Positions 24,802-33,944 are shown, counted from the first letter of the stretch. The stretch is DNA of 64,000 bases from Gammaproteobacteria bacterium (GCA_011523505.1 WTGP01000008.1:204345-268344), one strand, 5' to 3'. A program made the numbers and translations. The notes: generated by a model from the letters alone, not told the origin.

Positions 24802-26178
24802 CTACGCCGGCGCCTTGTTCTGGGCTTCGGAATGCTCCGCCACGATGCCGGTGCTCTGCTCCTGCAGGATCTGCACGATGCGGCGGCTGCGCCCGCTCAC
24901 CACGGTATGCAGCAGCACCATCGGTATCGCGACGCTCAGGCCCAGCACGGTAGTGACCAGCGCCTGGGAGATGCCGCCCGCCATCAGCTTGGGATCGCCG
25001 GTGCCGAACAGCGTGATCGCCTGGAAGGTCTTGATCATTCCGGTAACGGTTCCCAGCAGACCCATCAGCGGCGCCACCACCGAGATGATCTGTATGAACA
25101 GCAAGGAGCGGTTCAGCTTGGGCGTTTCCTTGAAAATGGCCTCGCCCAGCTTGAGTTCCAGCGTCTCCGTGTCCACGTCCTTGTTCTCGTGGTAAACCGC
25201 GAGCACGCGGCCCAGCGCATTGTCGTCGGATGGCGTGGAACTGCGCAGTTGCGCCGTTACCTTGCGGCTGGCCAGCGACAGCGTTACCAGGCGTTCAAGC
25301 GAAATCAACAGGCCGATGACGCCAAGTGCAAGGATGAGATACCCCACCAGCGCGCCCTGCTGTATGCGCTCCACCAGGTTCGGTTGGCCGACCAGCGAAT
25401 TGAGCACGCCGCCCAGCGTCGGGTCCAGTCCGAAGCGCACCACGTCACCGGAATCCGCGCCGAGCAGGTCTTCCGTGCTGCCCGTGAATCGGCCGGCCTC
25501 CGGCTGGCGGCCGAGCTCGGTCAAGTTGCCGGTTTCCGGCCGATAGGCCAGGTACTTGCCGTCGGACACGATATTGAACAGGCCGACCCGCACCACGTCA
25601 GTCGGCGCGCGTTGGCCGCCCAGCGAGATCACGTCGGTACTGAACCGAACGACCTTCGCCGATTCGGTCATTTCGCGCTGCAGTTCCCACCACAGGCGTT
25701 CCATTTCCTCTACGGAAGGCAATTCGATTCCGGAACCCAGCTTTTCGACCAGCGAGGTGAGAAATGCCGATCTTTCCGGGTATTGCACATTCGTTAGCGA
25801 GTTCTCGAAATTGGAACGCGCATCACCCGCCACCTGCTGGGTGACGCCGAACAGTTCCTTGAGTGCGCCCAGACGCTCGTCGCGAGTCTGCATCAACTGC
25901 GCGATGCGGCGCTCGTTCTCGCCGTATTCGTTCTCCAGGCGCTGGCTGCGGCGTTCCTCGGCCGTCTTCTCGGCGTTCGCTTCGTTCAGCAGTCTTTGCT
26001 GCTCTCCGCGAGCCTGGCTGAACTGCTCCTCGCGCGCGCGCATTTCCTCATTGTCGCGAACGGCGCCCTGTTCGACCAGGTCCAGCAGTTCATCCAGCGT
26101 CAGCGCTTCCTGCGCCTGCAGGGGCAAAGCCAGCACCAGGCCCAGCACGGAGCCGGCAATTGTTCTTGTCATCGTCAT
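24802..26178 (-). CDS. TtpC-like long MotA/TolQ/ExbB-family protein
   Basis: 458 residues. Signal peptide (GSVLGLVLALPLQAQ), a long coiled coil (about 25-110, rich in Glu/Arg/Gln), a periplasmic region to about 270, then the ExbB core: GYLILALGVIGLLISLERL, VVAPLMGLLGTVTGMI and LVTTVLGLSVAIPMVLL. In Vibrio the homologous TtpC is required for TonB2-dependent iron uptake. The ATG follows the DUF3450 stop with no gap (TAA then ATG). Encoded between DUF3450 and ExbB, the usual order of this system. Confidence 0.9.
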   Translation of the reverse strand: MTMTRTIAGSVLGLVLALPLQAQEALTLDELLDLVEQGAVRDNEEMRAREEQFSQARGEQQRLLNEANAEKTAEERRSQRLENEYGENERRIAQLMQTRDERLGALKELFGVTQQVAGDARSNFENSLTNVQYPERSAFLTSLVEKLGSGIELPSVEEMERLWWELQREMTESAKVVRFSTDVISLGGQRAPTDVVRVGLFNIVSDGKYLAYRPETGNLTELGRQPEAGRFTGSTEDLLGADSGDVVRFGLDPTLGGVLNSLVGQPNLVERIQQGALVGYLILALGVIGLLISLERLVTLSLASRKVTAQLRSSTPSDDNALGRVLAVYHENKDVDTETLELKLGEAIFKETPKLNRSLLFIQIISVVAPLMGLLGTVTGMIKTFQAITLFGTGDPKLMAGGISQALVTTVLGLSVAIPMVLLHTVVSGRSRRIVQILQEQSTGIVAEHSEAQNKAPA

Positions 26179-26943
26179 TTATCCGGCCTCCGGCGCCGCA
26201 ACCGGCAGCATCAACAAATCCGGCGCCACCTGCTGTTGCGCCATCCGCAGGCCCATGCGCACCTGGTTGCGGTAACTGCCGTCAAGGTCCACCCAGGCCT
26301 TGGCATCGTGGTCCCACCTGCGCGTCGCGCTCTGGTCCGCGGTCTGGTAAACAAGCGATATTCGGCCGACCCGCAGCACGTCCACTTCCAACTCCGCGCC
26401 CTCATGCTCCACCGCCGCCTTGTAGGCTTCGATCGTGCGGCCGTAGTCGTTCTCGATCTGGTAGGCCTCTAGCACCTTGCGGAACTTTTCGGCCACCGTA
26501 ACGTCCTCGCGCTCCATCAGATCGTAGAGTTCGCCTACCCGGCTGCGGCGCTCATCCAGCAGGAACGGCGCATCCGCCTCCACGAACAATTCCAGCGACT
26601 CGATCATGCGCACCATCAGCGGCAGCATCTGGCGGCCGGTCGCCTCGACTTCGTCGATGGCCTCGTTCAGCTTGCCGATATCGCTTTCCTGCCGGTCGAT
26701 CTGCCGCTGCATCAGCGTATTGAAAACCTTGAGGCCGTCGAGTTCCTTCAGCACCCGCTTGTATTCGGTCTCCAGCGAGTCGGTCTCCTTGACGATGTCG
26801 TCGATCCGATTCTGCGACTGCCTGCCGGCCTCCGCACGATCGGCCTGAACGGCCTCGATCTCCTCCAGCGTGGTCGCTCCCGCCAGCGCGGCTGCAGCCA
26901 GCAGCGCTCCTGCGCACAACGACCCCCTAAGAAATGGCTTCAT
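26179..26943 (-). CDS. DUF3450 family periplasmic protein
   Basis: 254 residues from ATG 26943 (GGGGGAG upstream). Signal peptide about 1-24, then a coiled coil (EEIEAVQADRAEAGRQSQNR to about 100) and a DUF3450 core with LPLMVRMIESLELFVEADAP and the C-terminal WVDLDGSYRNQVRMGLRMAQ. DUF3450 proteins open TtpC-ExbB-ExbD-TonB loci and probably work with the periplasmic coiled coil of TtpC. First gene of the leftward transport operon that ends at the TPR protein or the ferredoxin. Its promoter should lie in 26944-27142; I see no convincing hexamers there. Confidence 0.88.
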   Translation of the reverse strand: MKPFLRGSLCAGALLAAAALAGATTLEEIEAVQADRAEAGRQSQNRIDDIVKETDSLETEYKRVLKELDGLKVFNTLMQRQIDRQESDIGKLNEAIDEVEATGRQMLPLMVRMIESLELFVEADAPFLLDERRSRVGELYDLMEREDVTVAEKFRKVLEAYQIENDYGRTIEAYKAAVEHEGAELEVDVLRVGRISLVYQTADQSATRRWDHDAKAWVDLDGSYRNQVRMGLRMAQQQVAPDLLMLPVAAPEAG

Positions 26944-27099
26944 CAACAGCTCCCCCTGTACATCTAAAGCGGGCACATGAACAGCAGGCGGGTTCCAAGA
27001 GACCGGCCTGATTCAAGGCACGGGATATTAGCACAGCTTGGGTTACAGCCATGTTTCGGGAGTGTGACAGTTTGGGGTAAGGGAGCCCCGTTCTGAAGG

Positions 27100-27130
27100 T
27101 CCGGGCGCGGGCGGTCACGCTCCGCGCCCG
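27100..27130. repeat. GC-rich inverted repeat upstream of leu promoter
   Basis: CCGGGCGCGG (27100-27109) and CCGCGCCCGG (27121-27130) form a perfect 10-bp stem with an 11-base loop. It lies 12 bases before the -35 box of the leu promoter and between two divergent transcription units. No T-run. It may insulate or bind a regulator; 26944-27142 otherwise holds nothing I can identify. Confidence 0.5.
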
Positions 27131-27142
27131 GGCGCACCGGCC

Positions 27143-27170
27143 TTGACATGCGGGCCGCCAGGCGCATAAT
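27143..27170 (+). promoter_or_regulatory. Sigma-70-type promoter of leu operon
   Basis: TTGACA at 27143-27148, 16-base spacer, CATAAT at 27165-27170. The -35 is perfect and the -10 matches five of six. Expected transcription start is near 27177, giving a leader of about 210 bases before leuA that holds a short leucine-containing frame and an intrinsic terminator. Confidence 0.6.
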
Positions 27171-27178
27171 CCGCCCAC

Positions 27179-27283
27179 ATGGACGTCCGGCGCTCATCCC
27201 TGAGCCTTCACGCAGCCGCCATCGGCCTGCGTCCGGCTGCGCTCGCGCTGCTTGCGGGGCACCGAAAGCGGGGTAAGGAATAG
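27179..27283 (+). CDS. Candidate leu leader peptide
   Basis: Frame of 34 codons from ATG 27179 to TAG 27281-27283. It contains six leucines; four of them (CTG, CTC, CTG, CTT) fall in codons 17-25. The stop lies just past the 5' arm of a predicted antiterminator (27267-27274). A ribosome stalled at the Leu codons at 27242-27253 would leave that arm free; one that reads to the stop would cover it. That is the logic of ribosome-mediated attenuation of leu operons. Weak points: the ATG would be almost at the transcript's 5' end (near-leaderless), alanine is as common as leucine, and there is no run of four Leu codons. Confidence 0.4.
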   Translation: MDVRRSSLSLHAAAIGLRPAALALLAGHRKRGKE

Positions 27284-27311
27284 GCCCGGACAACTCCAAA
27301 CGCCTCATTTC

Positions 27312-27348
27312 AAACCCCGCTAACCGAACACCGGATGCGGGGTTTTTT
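27312..27348 (+). terminator. Intrinsic terminator/attenuator before leuA
   Basis: AAACCCCGC (27312-27320) pairs with GCGGGGTTT (27337-27345) in a perfect 9-bp stem running into six T (27343-27348). The 16-base loop can add a small CCG/CGG pairing. ACCCCGCT (27314-27321) is also complementary over 8 bases to AGCGGGGT (27267-27274), so terminator and antiterminator are mutually exclusive. It lies 37 bases before leuA. Confidence 0.7.
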
Positions 27349-27384
27349 CTGTGGGCATAACCACGACCTCATGAGAACGTCACA

Positions 27385-28968
27385 ATGAACCAGCAAGCCA
27401 AACAGGATCGCGTTCGAATCTTCGACACCACGCTGCGCGACGGCGAACAGGCGCCCGGGTGCAGCATGACGCTGCGCGAAAAGCTCAAGGTCGCGCGCGC
27501 GCTCCGCGACATGCGGGTGGACATCATCGAAGCGGGCTTTGCCGCGGCCTCGCCCGGCGACTTCGAGTCGGTGCGTGAAGTGGCCAATTCGATCAAGGGC
27601 GTCACCATCTGTTCGCTGGCGCGCTGCCACGAGGGCGACATCGAGAAGTCCGCGCGCGCGCTTGAACCGGCGGCGCGCAAGCGGATCCACGTGTTCGTCG
27701 CGACCAGCGAAATTCACCGCAAGTTCAAGCTGGAAATGGCCCGCGACGAAATCGTGCGGCGGGCGGTCGAGGCCGTGCGCATGGCCAGGCAGGCCTGCGA
27801 CGACGTTGAGTTCTCGCCGGAGGACGCCTCGCGCACCGAGCCCGAATTCCTGACCGAAATCGTCAGCGCGGTGGTGGAAGCGGGCGCAACCACGGTCAAC
27901 ATTCCGGACACCGTCGGTTACGCGATGCCGGAGCAGTTCCAGGCGCTGTTCGAGCATCTTCGCAACACCGTTCCCGGTATCGAGAACGTCGTCCTGAGCG
28001 CCCATTGCCACGACGACCTCGGGCTGTCGGTCGCCAACAGCCTGGCGGCCGTCGTGGGCGGCGCCCGGCAGATCGAGTGCACGGTCAACGGCATCGGAGA
28101 ACGCGCCGGAAACTGCTCGCTGGAAGAGGTGGTGATGGCGCTCAAGGTGCGCGCCGATTACTTCGGCGTGGACACCGGCATCGAAACCACCGGGCTCTAT
28201 CCGGCCAGCCGCCTGGTCTCCAGCGTCACCGGCATGCACACGCCGCGCAACAAGGCCATCGTGGGCCAGAACGCCTTCGCGCACGAAGCCGGCATTCACC
28301 AGCACGGCATGCTCAAGCACGCGGAGACCTACGAAATCATGCGTCCCGAGTCCGTTGGCATGCACCGCTCCAACCTGGTGCTTGGCAAGCACTCCGGACG
28401 GCACGCCTTCCGCGACCGGACCCGCCAGCTCGGCTTCGAACTGAGCGAGGATCAGCTCAACCGTGCGTTCATCGAGTTCAAGAAGCTGGCCGACCGCAAG
28501 AAGGAGCTGTTCGACGCCGACATCGAGGCGCTGATCGTGCACAAGGACACGGCCGCGATGGGTCCCTGGCGCCTGCGCGAACTGCGCATCAACACCGGGG
28601 GCAGCACGCTCGCGGTGGCAGCCGTGCGCCTGGAGCACGACAGCGGCGAGCAGCGCGACGAGGCGGCCGTGGGCGACGGCCCGATCGACGCGACCTTCAA
28701 GGCGCTGGAGCGCGCCACCGAAATGAGCGTCGAGCTGATCCACTTCGACGTGCGCAGCGTCACCACGGGCGAGGATGCGCAGGGCGAGGCCACGGTCACG
28801 GCGCGCTGGGGCGACTCGTCGTACCGCGGCCGCGCGGTCAGCACCGACATCGTGGAGGCCGGCGCCGAGGCCCTGCTGGAGGTGCTGAACCGGGCGCTAC
28901 GGGCCAAGGCGCGTATCGATTCCGGAAAAGCCGCGAAAAGAGGCCCGCGCAGGCGCCTTGGGCCGTAA
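27385..28968 (+). CDS. leuA: 2-Isopropylmalate synthase
   Basis: Condenses acetyl-CoA with 2-oxoisovalerate, the first committed step of leucine synthesis. 527 residues, full length. Catalytic barrel: IFDTTLRDGEQAPGCSMT (metal and base), LSAHCHDDLGLSVANSLA, and GIGERAGNCSLEE; histidines of the flexible site in HEAGIHQHGML; then the C-terminal leucine-binding regulatory domain (about 390-515), so feedback inhibition by leucine is expected. First structural gene after the promoter and attenuator; 57 bases before ilvE. Confidence 0.97.
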   Translation: MNQQAKQDRVRIFDTTLRDGEQAPGCSMTLREKLKVARALRDMRVDIIEAGFAAASPGDFESVREVANSIKGVTICSLARCHEGDIEKSARALEPAARKRIHVFVATSEIHRKFKLEMARDEIVRRAVEAVRMARQACDDVEFSPEDASRTEPEFLTEIVSAVVEAGATTVNIPDTVGYAMPEQFQALFEHLRNTVPGIENVVLSAHCHDDLGLSVANSLAAVVGGARQIECTVNGIGERAGNCSLEEVVMALKVRADYFGVDTGIETTGLYPASRLVSSVTGMHTPRNKAIVGQNAFAHEAGIHQHGMLKHAETYEIMRPESVGMHRSNLVLGKHSGRHAFRDRTRQLGFELSEDQLNRAFIEFKKLADRKKELFDADIEALIVHKDTAAMGPWRLRELRINTGGSTLAVAAVRLEHDSGEQRDEAAVGDGPIDATFKALERATEMSVELIHFDVRSVTTGEDAQGEATVTARWGDSSYRGRAVSTDIVEAGAEALLEVLNRALRAKARIDSGKAAKRGPRRRLGP

Positions 28969-29025
28969 AATCGCGGCGAGCCGCAGTTGTCGGCTGTCCC
29001 TGAACGTACTGGAGACCCTCAAGCC

Positions 29026-29964
29026 ATGACCGCACAAGACGAATGGATCTGGCACGACGGCGAGATCAAGCCGTACATGGAGGCCCAGACTCACGTGATG
29101 ACGCACGCGCTGCACTACGGCACTTCGGTGTTCGAGGGCATTCGCTGCTACGCAAGTCACCTGGGGCCCGTAATCTTCCGGCTTCGCGCGCACACGCGGC
29201 GCATGTACAACTCGGCCAAAATTTACCGGCTGGAGATTCCGTACACGCCCGAGGAAGTGAACGGCGCCTGCCACGCGGTCATTGCCCGCAACCGGCTGTT
29301 CGACGGCGCCTACATACGGCCGATCGCATTCCGCGGCGCCGGCGACCTGAGGATCCTGCCGTCTGAAAACGTGCCGGTCCACGTGGCCGTGGCCGCATGG
29401 ACATGGGGGTCGTACCTCGGCGGCACGGACGAGGGCGTGGACATCTGCTGCACGTCCTGGCAAAGGGTGGCGCCCAACACCGTGCCCGCACTCGCCAAGG
29501 CGGGCGGCAACTACCTGTCGAGCGTTCTGGTCACGCTCGAGGCCCAGGAGAACGGCTACGTCGAGGGCCTCGCGATGACCCATGACGGACTGGTCAGCGA
29601 AGGCGCCGGCGAAAACGTCTTCGTGGCGGTGGCGGGCAAGCTTTACACGCCGCCCTATTCCGCTTCGATTCTTCCCGGGATCACCCGCGACACGGTGATC
29701 AAGCTCGCCACGCGGCTGGGCATCCCGGTCATACAGGAGGCGCTGCCGCGCGAGGTGCTGTACATCGCCGACGAAGTCTTCCTGGCGGGCACGGCGGCGG
29801 AAATCACGCCGGTCCGCAGCCTGGACCGGCTGACGATCGGCAACGGCAAGCCCGGAGAGCTGACCCGGGCGCTGCAGGACGCCTTTTTCGGGCTCTTCGA
29901 CGGGCGCACGGAGGATCCGCGCGGCTGGCTGGAGCCGGTGGAAGGAATCGAAAAGGAGGGCTGA
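29026..29964 (+). CDS. ilvE: Branched-chain amino acid aminotransferase
   Basis: PLP class IV aminotransferase of 312 residues that makes leucine, isoleucine and valine from their keto acids. Seen: THALHYGTSVFEGIRCY near the N-terminus, the PLP lysine in AKAGGNYLSS, then HDGLVSEGAGENVFV and a C-terminal FLAGTAAEITPV. ATG 29026 is chosen (GGAG at 29011-29014) over a TTG 39 bases upstream. Placing ilvE between leuA and leuC lets one transcript cover both ends of the leucine pathway; leuC starts 6 bases later. Confidence 0.95.
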   Translation: MTAQDEWIWHDGEIKPYMEAQTHVMTHALHYGTSVFEGIRCYASHLGPVIFRLRAHTRRMYNSAKIYRLEIPYTPEEVNGACHAVIARNRLFDGAYIRPIAFRGAGDLRILPSENVPVHVAVAAWTWGSYLGGTDEGVDICCTSWQRVAPNTVPALAKAGGNYLSSVLVTLEAQENGYVEGLAMTHDGLVSEGAGENVFVAVAGKLYTPPYSASILPGITRDTVIKLATRLGIPVIQEALPREVLYIADEVFLAGTAAEITPVRSLDRLTIGNGKPGELTRALQDAFFGLFDGRTEDPRGWLEPVEGIEKEG

Positions 29965-29970
29965 ACGCCG

Positions 29971-31377
29971 ATGTCCGGACAGACCCTGCTCGCAAAGATC
30001 TGGGACGCGCACGAAGTCGTTCCGGAAACGCCGGACACGCCGGCGGTGCTCTACATCGACCTGCACCTGGTGCACGAGGTAACGACGCCGCAGGCCTTCG
30101 ACGTGCTGCGCGCGAACGGCCTGCCGGTGCGCCGGCCGGACCGCACGCTGGCGACGATGGACCACTCGACGCCGACCGAGCCGGCCTCCACTCTCGAAGA
30201 ACTGGACAGGGTCGCGCTGCCCGCGGCCGCGGCCCAGGTTCGCGCGATGATCGAGAACTGCGCGGAGTTCGGCCTGGAACTGCGCGGGCTGGACAGCCCG
30301 GAACGCGGAATCGTGCACGTCGTGGGTCCTGAGCAGGGCGCGACCTGGCCTGGCCACACGGTGGTTTGCGGAGACAGCCACACCAGCACCCACGGCGCGT
30401 TCGGCGCGCTGGCCTTCGGCATAGGCACCACCGAAGTGGGCCACGTGCTGGCCACGCAGTGCCTGCTGCAGCGCCGCCCGGGGGCGCTGGCGGTCAACGT
30501 GAGCGGCCGCCTGGGACCGGGCGTGACTTCGAAGGACCTGATCCTGGCGATCATCCGCAAACTGGGCGTGGGCGGCGGAACCGGCCGGGTGCTGCAATAC
30601 CGCGGCGACACCATCCGGTCGCTGACCATGGAACAGCGGATGACCATGTGCAACATGAGCATCGAGGCCGGCGCCCGCGCCGGCATGATCGCGCCCGACG
30701 ACACGACTTACGAGTGGCTGCATGGCCGCCCGATGGCGCCGGCGGGCGCCGAATGGGACGCCGCGCTCGAACGCTGGCGCGAACTCGAGGACCGCGGCGA
30801 CGCGCAGTTCGAACGCGAAGTGAGCCTGGATGCGGGGGGCCTTCGCCCGATGGTTACCTACGGCACCAATCCGGGAATGTCGGCGCAGATCGACGAACCG
30901 GTGCCCGGCAGCGGCGATCCCGCCATCGACAAGGCGCTGGCCTACATGGGCGTGGAGCCGGGCAAGCCCTTGCAGGGGCGCGAGGTGGACATCGTTTTCC
31001 TCGGCAGCTGCACCAATTCCCGGCTGAGCGACCTGCGCTCGGCAGCCGAGTTGATGCGCGGAAACCGGGTGGCGGACCAGGTCCGCATGCTGGTCGTGCC
31101 GGGCTCGCAGATCATCAAGCGCGAGGCCGAAGCCGAGGGCCTGCATGAGATCTTCCTTTCGGCGGGCGCCGAATGGCGCGAAGCGGGCTGCTCGATGTGC
31201 ATCGGCATGAACGGCGACACGGTCGACGCCGGCAAGCTCTGCGTCAGCACCAGCAACCGCAATTTCGAGGGCCGCCAGGGACCGGGCGCGCGCACCGTCC
31301 TGGCCAGCCCGCTGACCGCCGCGGCCAGCGCGATACAGGGCCGGGTGGCGGACCCGCGCGAGCTGATGGACCGCTAA
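29971..31377 (+). CDS. leuC: 3-Isopropylmalate dehydratase, large subunit
   Basis: Aconitase-type [4Fe-4S] enzyme that isomerises 2- to 3-isopropylmalate with LeuD. 468 residues, standard. Cluster cysteines are in [11 protein letters not shown] and in CSMCIGMN; substrate motif [20 protein letters not shown] and the N-terminal [12 protein letters not shown] are present. Starts 6 bases after ilvE and ends 13 bases before leuD. Confidence 0.97.
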   Translation: MSGQTLLAKIWDAHEVVPETPDTPAVLYIDLHLVHEVTTPQAFDVLRANGLPVRRPDRTLATMDHSTPTEPASTLEELDRVALPAAAAQVRAMIENCAEFGLELRGLDSPERGIVHVVGPEQGATWPGHTVVCGDSHTSTHGAFGALAFGIGTTEVGHVLATQCLLQRRPGALAVNVSGRLGPGVTSKDLILAIIRKLGVGGGTGRVLQYRGDTIRSLTMEQRMTMCNMSIEAGARAGMIAPDDTTYEWLHGRPMAPAGAEWDAALERWRELEDRGDAQFEREVSLDAGGLRPMVTYGTNPGMSAQIDEPVPGSGDPAIDKALAYMGVEPGKPLQGREVDIVFLGSCTNSRLSDLRSAAELMRGNRVADQVRMLVVPGSQIIKREAEAEGLHEIFLSAGAEWREAGCSMCIGMNGDTVDAGKLCVSTSNRNFEGRQGPGARTVLASPLTAAASAIQGRVADPRELMDR

Positions 31378-31390
31378 CCGGGGCCTTGTC

Positions 31391-31963
31391 ATGGAGAAGA
31401 TCGTTCGCATCGAATCGCGCACCATGGTGCTCGACATCGACAACGTCGATACCGACCAGATCATACCGGCGCGCTTCCTCACTACCACCGTGCGCAAGGG
31501 CCTGGGCGACGCGGCTTTCCACGACTGGCGCTACGCCGGCGACGGCGAGCTCGACCCCGATTTCCTGCTCAACCGCCCCGAGAACACGGACCGCACCATC
31601 CTGGTCGCGGGCGACAACTTCGGTTGCGGTTCGTCCCGCGAACACGCGCCCTGGGCCCTGCTGGAAGCCGGCCTGCGCGCCGTGATCAGCACCAGCATCG
31701 CCGACATCTTCCGCAACAACTCGCTCAAGAACGGCTTCGTCCCGGTAGTGATCGACGAGGAGCCGCACCGCTGGCTCAAGGCCAACCCGGGAGCGGAAAT
31801 CGCGATCGACCTCGAGAAGACGCAGGTCGAACTGCCCCAGGGGCCGCCCGCGCCCTTCGAACTGGACCGGTTTGCGCGCTACTGCCTGATGAACGGCGTG
31901 GATCAACTCGGTTACCTGCTCCGGCAGCGCGACCGGATCAGCGCCTGGGAGGCTAGCCATTGA
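31391..31963 (+). CDS. leuD: 3-Isopropylmalate dehydratase, small subunit
   Basis: Swivelling-domain partner of LeuC, 190 residues (slightly shorter than the roughly 200 of enterobacteria). Signature: DTDQIIPARFLTT and the substrate loop AGDNFGCGSSREHAPWAL, then ADIFRNNSLKNGFVPV. Its TGA overlaps the TTG start of leuB (TTGA). Confidence 0.96.
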   Translation: MEKIVRIESRTMVLDIDNVDTDQIIPARFLTTTVRKGLGDAAFHDWRYAGDGELDPDFLLNRPENTDRTILVAGDNFGCGSSREHAPWALLEAGLRAVISTSIADIFRNNSLKNGFVPVVIDEEPHRWLKANPGAEIAIDLEKTQVELPQGPPAPFELDRFARYCLMNGVDQLGYLLRQRDRISAWEASH

Positions 31964-33042
31964 CGTCCCTCATTGCCGTTCTGCCCGGCGACGGAATCGG
32001 GCCGGAGGTCATGTGCGCGGGCCTGCGCGTGCTGAGGGCCGCGGCTGCCCGGCACTCGCTGGGTATTGAAACGCGCGAGGCGCCGTTCGGCGGCCGCGCG
32101 CTCGCCGAACTGGGCGCCCCCTTCCCTTCCTCCACGCGCGACCTCTGCCTTGAGGCCGACGCGGTATTGCTGGGCGCGGTCGGCCTGCCGGGCCCGCCGC
32201 CGGCCGATCCGGCTTTGCGGCCCGAACAGGGCCTGCTGAACCTGCGCGCGCTGCTCGGCGTTTACGCAAACCTCCGTCCGATCCGGCCCTTGCCGGGCGC
32301 CTCGGACGCGTCGCCGCTGCGCGCCGACAAGCTGGCCGGCGTGGACCTGATCGTCGTGCGGGAACTCACCGGCGGCGTCTATTTCGGCGAGAAGCAGGAA
32401 GGCGACGATGCCGCCAGCGACCTGTGCACGTACAGCAGCGAAGAAGTCGAACGCGTCGTGCGCTACGCGGCGGGACTCGCCGGGAAACGCCGCGGCCGCC
32501 TGACTTCAATCGACAAGGCCAACGTCCTGGCCACCTCGCGCCTTTGGCGGACGGTGACCGGGCGCGTCGTCGCCGAAGAGTTCCCGGAAATCGAGCTTGA
32601 GCACCTGCTGGTGGACGCCGCGGCCATGCGCCTGCTCACGCACGCCGCGCATTTCGATGTCCTGGTGACCGAAAACATGTTCGGCGACATCCTCACCGAC
32701 GAGGCATCGGTGCTGACCGGTTCGCTGGGAATGGCGCCCTCGGCCTCCGTTGGAGAAGGCCGGCGCGCCCTCTACGAACCCATACACGGAACGGCGCCGG
32801 ACATCGAGGGCCGCAACCTGGCGAACCCCTGCGGCATGATCCTGTCCGTCGCGATGATGCTGGAACTGAGCCTGAACAGCCCCGAAGCCGCCCGCGAGAT
32901 CGAAGAGGCGGTCGCAGCCACCGTTGCCGACGGCGTGCGCACGCCCGACATCGCGGGAAGCGCACCGCCCGCCACGACCGAGCAGTTCACGGACGCCGTC
33001 CTCGCCCGCCTCGGCACCGCCCGCGAGGAATTCAGGACATGA
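31960..33042 (+). CDS. leuB: 3-Isopropylmalate dehydrogenase
   Basis: NAD-dependent oxidative decarboxylase yielding 4-methyl-2-oxopentanoate. 360 residues. TTG start at 31960 overlaps the leuD stop, with GGGAGG upstream; no ATG fits the conserved N-terminus IAVLPGDGIGPEVM. Seen: RELTGGVYFGEKQ, the lysine-containing IDKANVLATSRLW, metal ligands in TENMFGDILTDEAS and the NAD motif EPIHGTAPDIEGRNLANP. Its stop overlaps hisG (ATGA), so leucine and histidine genes are translationally joined. Confidence 0.96.
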   Translation: MTSLIAVLPGDGIGPEVMCAGLRVLRAAAARHSLGIETREAPFGGRALAELGAPFPSSTRDLCLEADAVLLGAVGLPGPPPADPALRPEQGLLNLRALLGVYANLRPIRPLPGASDASPLRADKLAGVDLIVVRELTGGVYFGEKQEGDDAASDLCTYSSEEVERVVRYAAGLAGKRRGRLTSIDKANVLATSRLWRTVTGRVVAEEFPEIELEHLLVDAAAMRLLTHAAHFDVLVTENMFGDILTDEASVLTGSLGMAPSASVGEGRRALYEPIHGTAPDIEGRNLANPCGMILSVAMMLELSLNSPEAAREIEEAVAATVADGVRTPDIAGSAPPATTEQFTDAVLARLGTAREEFRT

Positions 33043-33944
33043 CATCGAAGTGGAAGCGCAGCGAACGCGTACAGATCGCAGTACAGAAATCCGGCCGCCT
33101 CACCGAACACTCGCTCGCTCTCCTGACGCGCTGCGGCCTGCGCCTCACGCAGGGCGCCGACGAACTGCTGGCCGTAGCCGAAAACATGCCCGTGGACGTG
33201 CTGCTGGTGCGCGACGACGAAATCCCGGGCCTGGTGCGCGAAGGGGCCTGCGACCTGGGCATCGTCGGCCTTAACGTCGCCGAGGAACAGCGCCTGGGGC
33301 TGGAGAGCGGCCAGCCCGCCCCCGGCAGCATCCGCAGCCTGGCATTCGGCGATTGCCGCCTGGCGATGGCCTATCCGAGGGACGGCGAAGCGCAGAAGGT
33401 CTCCGACCTCGAGGGACTCCGCATTGCTTCCAGCTATCCGCGGCTGACCGGAAGGTTTCTGACCGAATCAGGCGTGAACGCCGAGGTCGTTCCGTTCTCC
33501 GGCGCCGTGGAACTTGCGCCGCGGCTGGGCCGCGCGGAGGCCATCTGCGACCTGGTGTCCAGCGGCAAGACCCTGGCGGCCAACCAGCTCAGGGAAGGCG
33601 AAACGGTGCTGGAAAGCCGGGCCACGCTGCTCCTGAGCCCGGTCGAATTGCCGGCCGCAAGAAAAGACTGGGTGGACCTGCTCAGGCGCCGCATGGACGG
33701 CGTCATGCAGGCCCGCGAGGCCAAGTACATCATGCTGCATGCGCCGCGCGCCGCCCTGCCCGTCATCGCGGAACTGCTGCCGGGCTCCGAGGCCCCCACC
33801 ATCATGCCCCTGGAAGGGCGCGAGGACCGCGTGGCCGTGCATGCCGTGTGCCGGGAAAGCGTATTCTGGGAGACGCTGGAAGCCCTCAAGGATGCGGGCG
33901 CCAGTTCCGTGCTGGTGCTGCCCGTAGAGAAGATGCTGGAATGA
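33039..33944 (+). CDS. hisG: ATP phosphoribosyltransferase, long form
   Basis: First step of histidine synthesis: ATP + PRPP to phosphoribosyl-ATP. 301 residues, the long form with its own C-terminal regulatory domain, so HisZ is not needed and histidine feedback is expected. Seen: IAVQKSGRL at the N-terminus, GACDLGIVGLNV, the PRPP loop AICDLVSSGKTLAAN, and the C-terminal domain from about 225. ATGA overlap with leuB upstream and with hisD downstream. It has no promoter space of its own, so it depends on the leu transcript unless an internal promoter lies in leuB. Confidence 0.95.
   Translation: MTSKWKRSERVQIAVQKSGRLTEHSLALLTRCGLRLTQGADELLAVAENMPVDVLLVRDDEIPGLVREGACDLGIVGLNVAEEQRLGLESGQPAPGSIRSLAFGDCRLAMAYPRDGEAQKVSDLEGLRIASSYPRLTGRFLTESGVNAEVVPFSGAVELAPRLGRAEAICDLVSSGKTLAANQLREGETVLESRATLLLSPVELPAARKDWVDLLRRRMDGVMQAREAKYIMLHAPRAALPVIAELLPGSEAPTIMPLEGREDRVAVHAVCRESVFWETLEALKDAGASSVLVLPVEKMLE

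Noticed and set aside
26944..27384. T-box or metabolite riboswitch before leuA
   Set aside because: I see no T-box sequence or conserved riboswitch core. The elements fit ribosome-mediated attenuation better.
28897..31497. 866-codon open frame on the minus strand
   Set aside because: Antisense to ilvE and leuC, which carry all catalytic motifs. The composition is artefactual.
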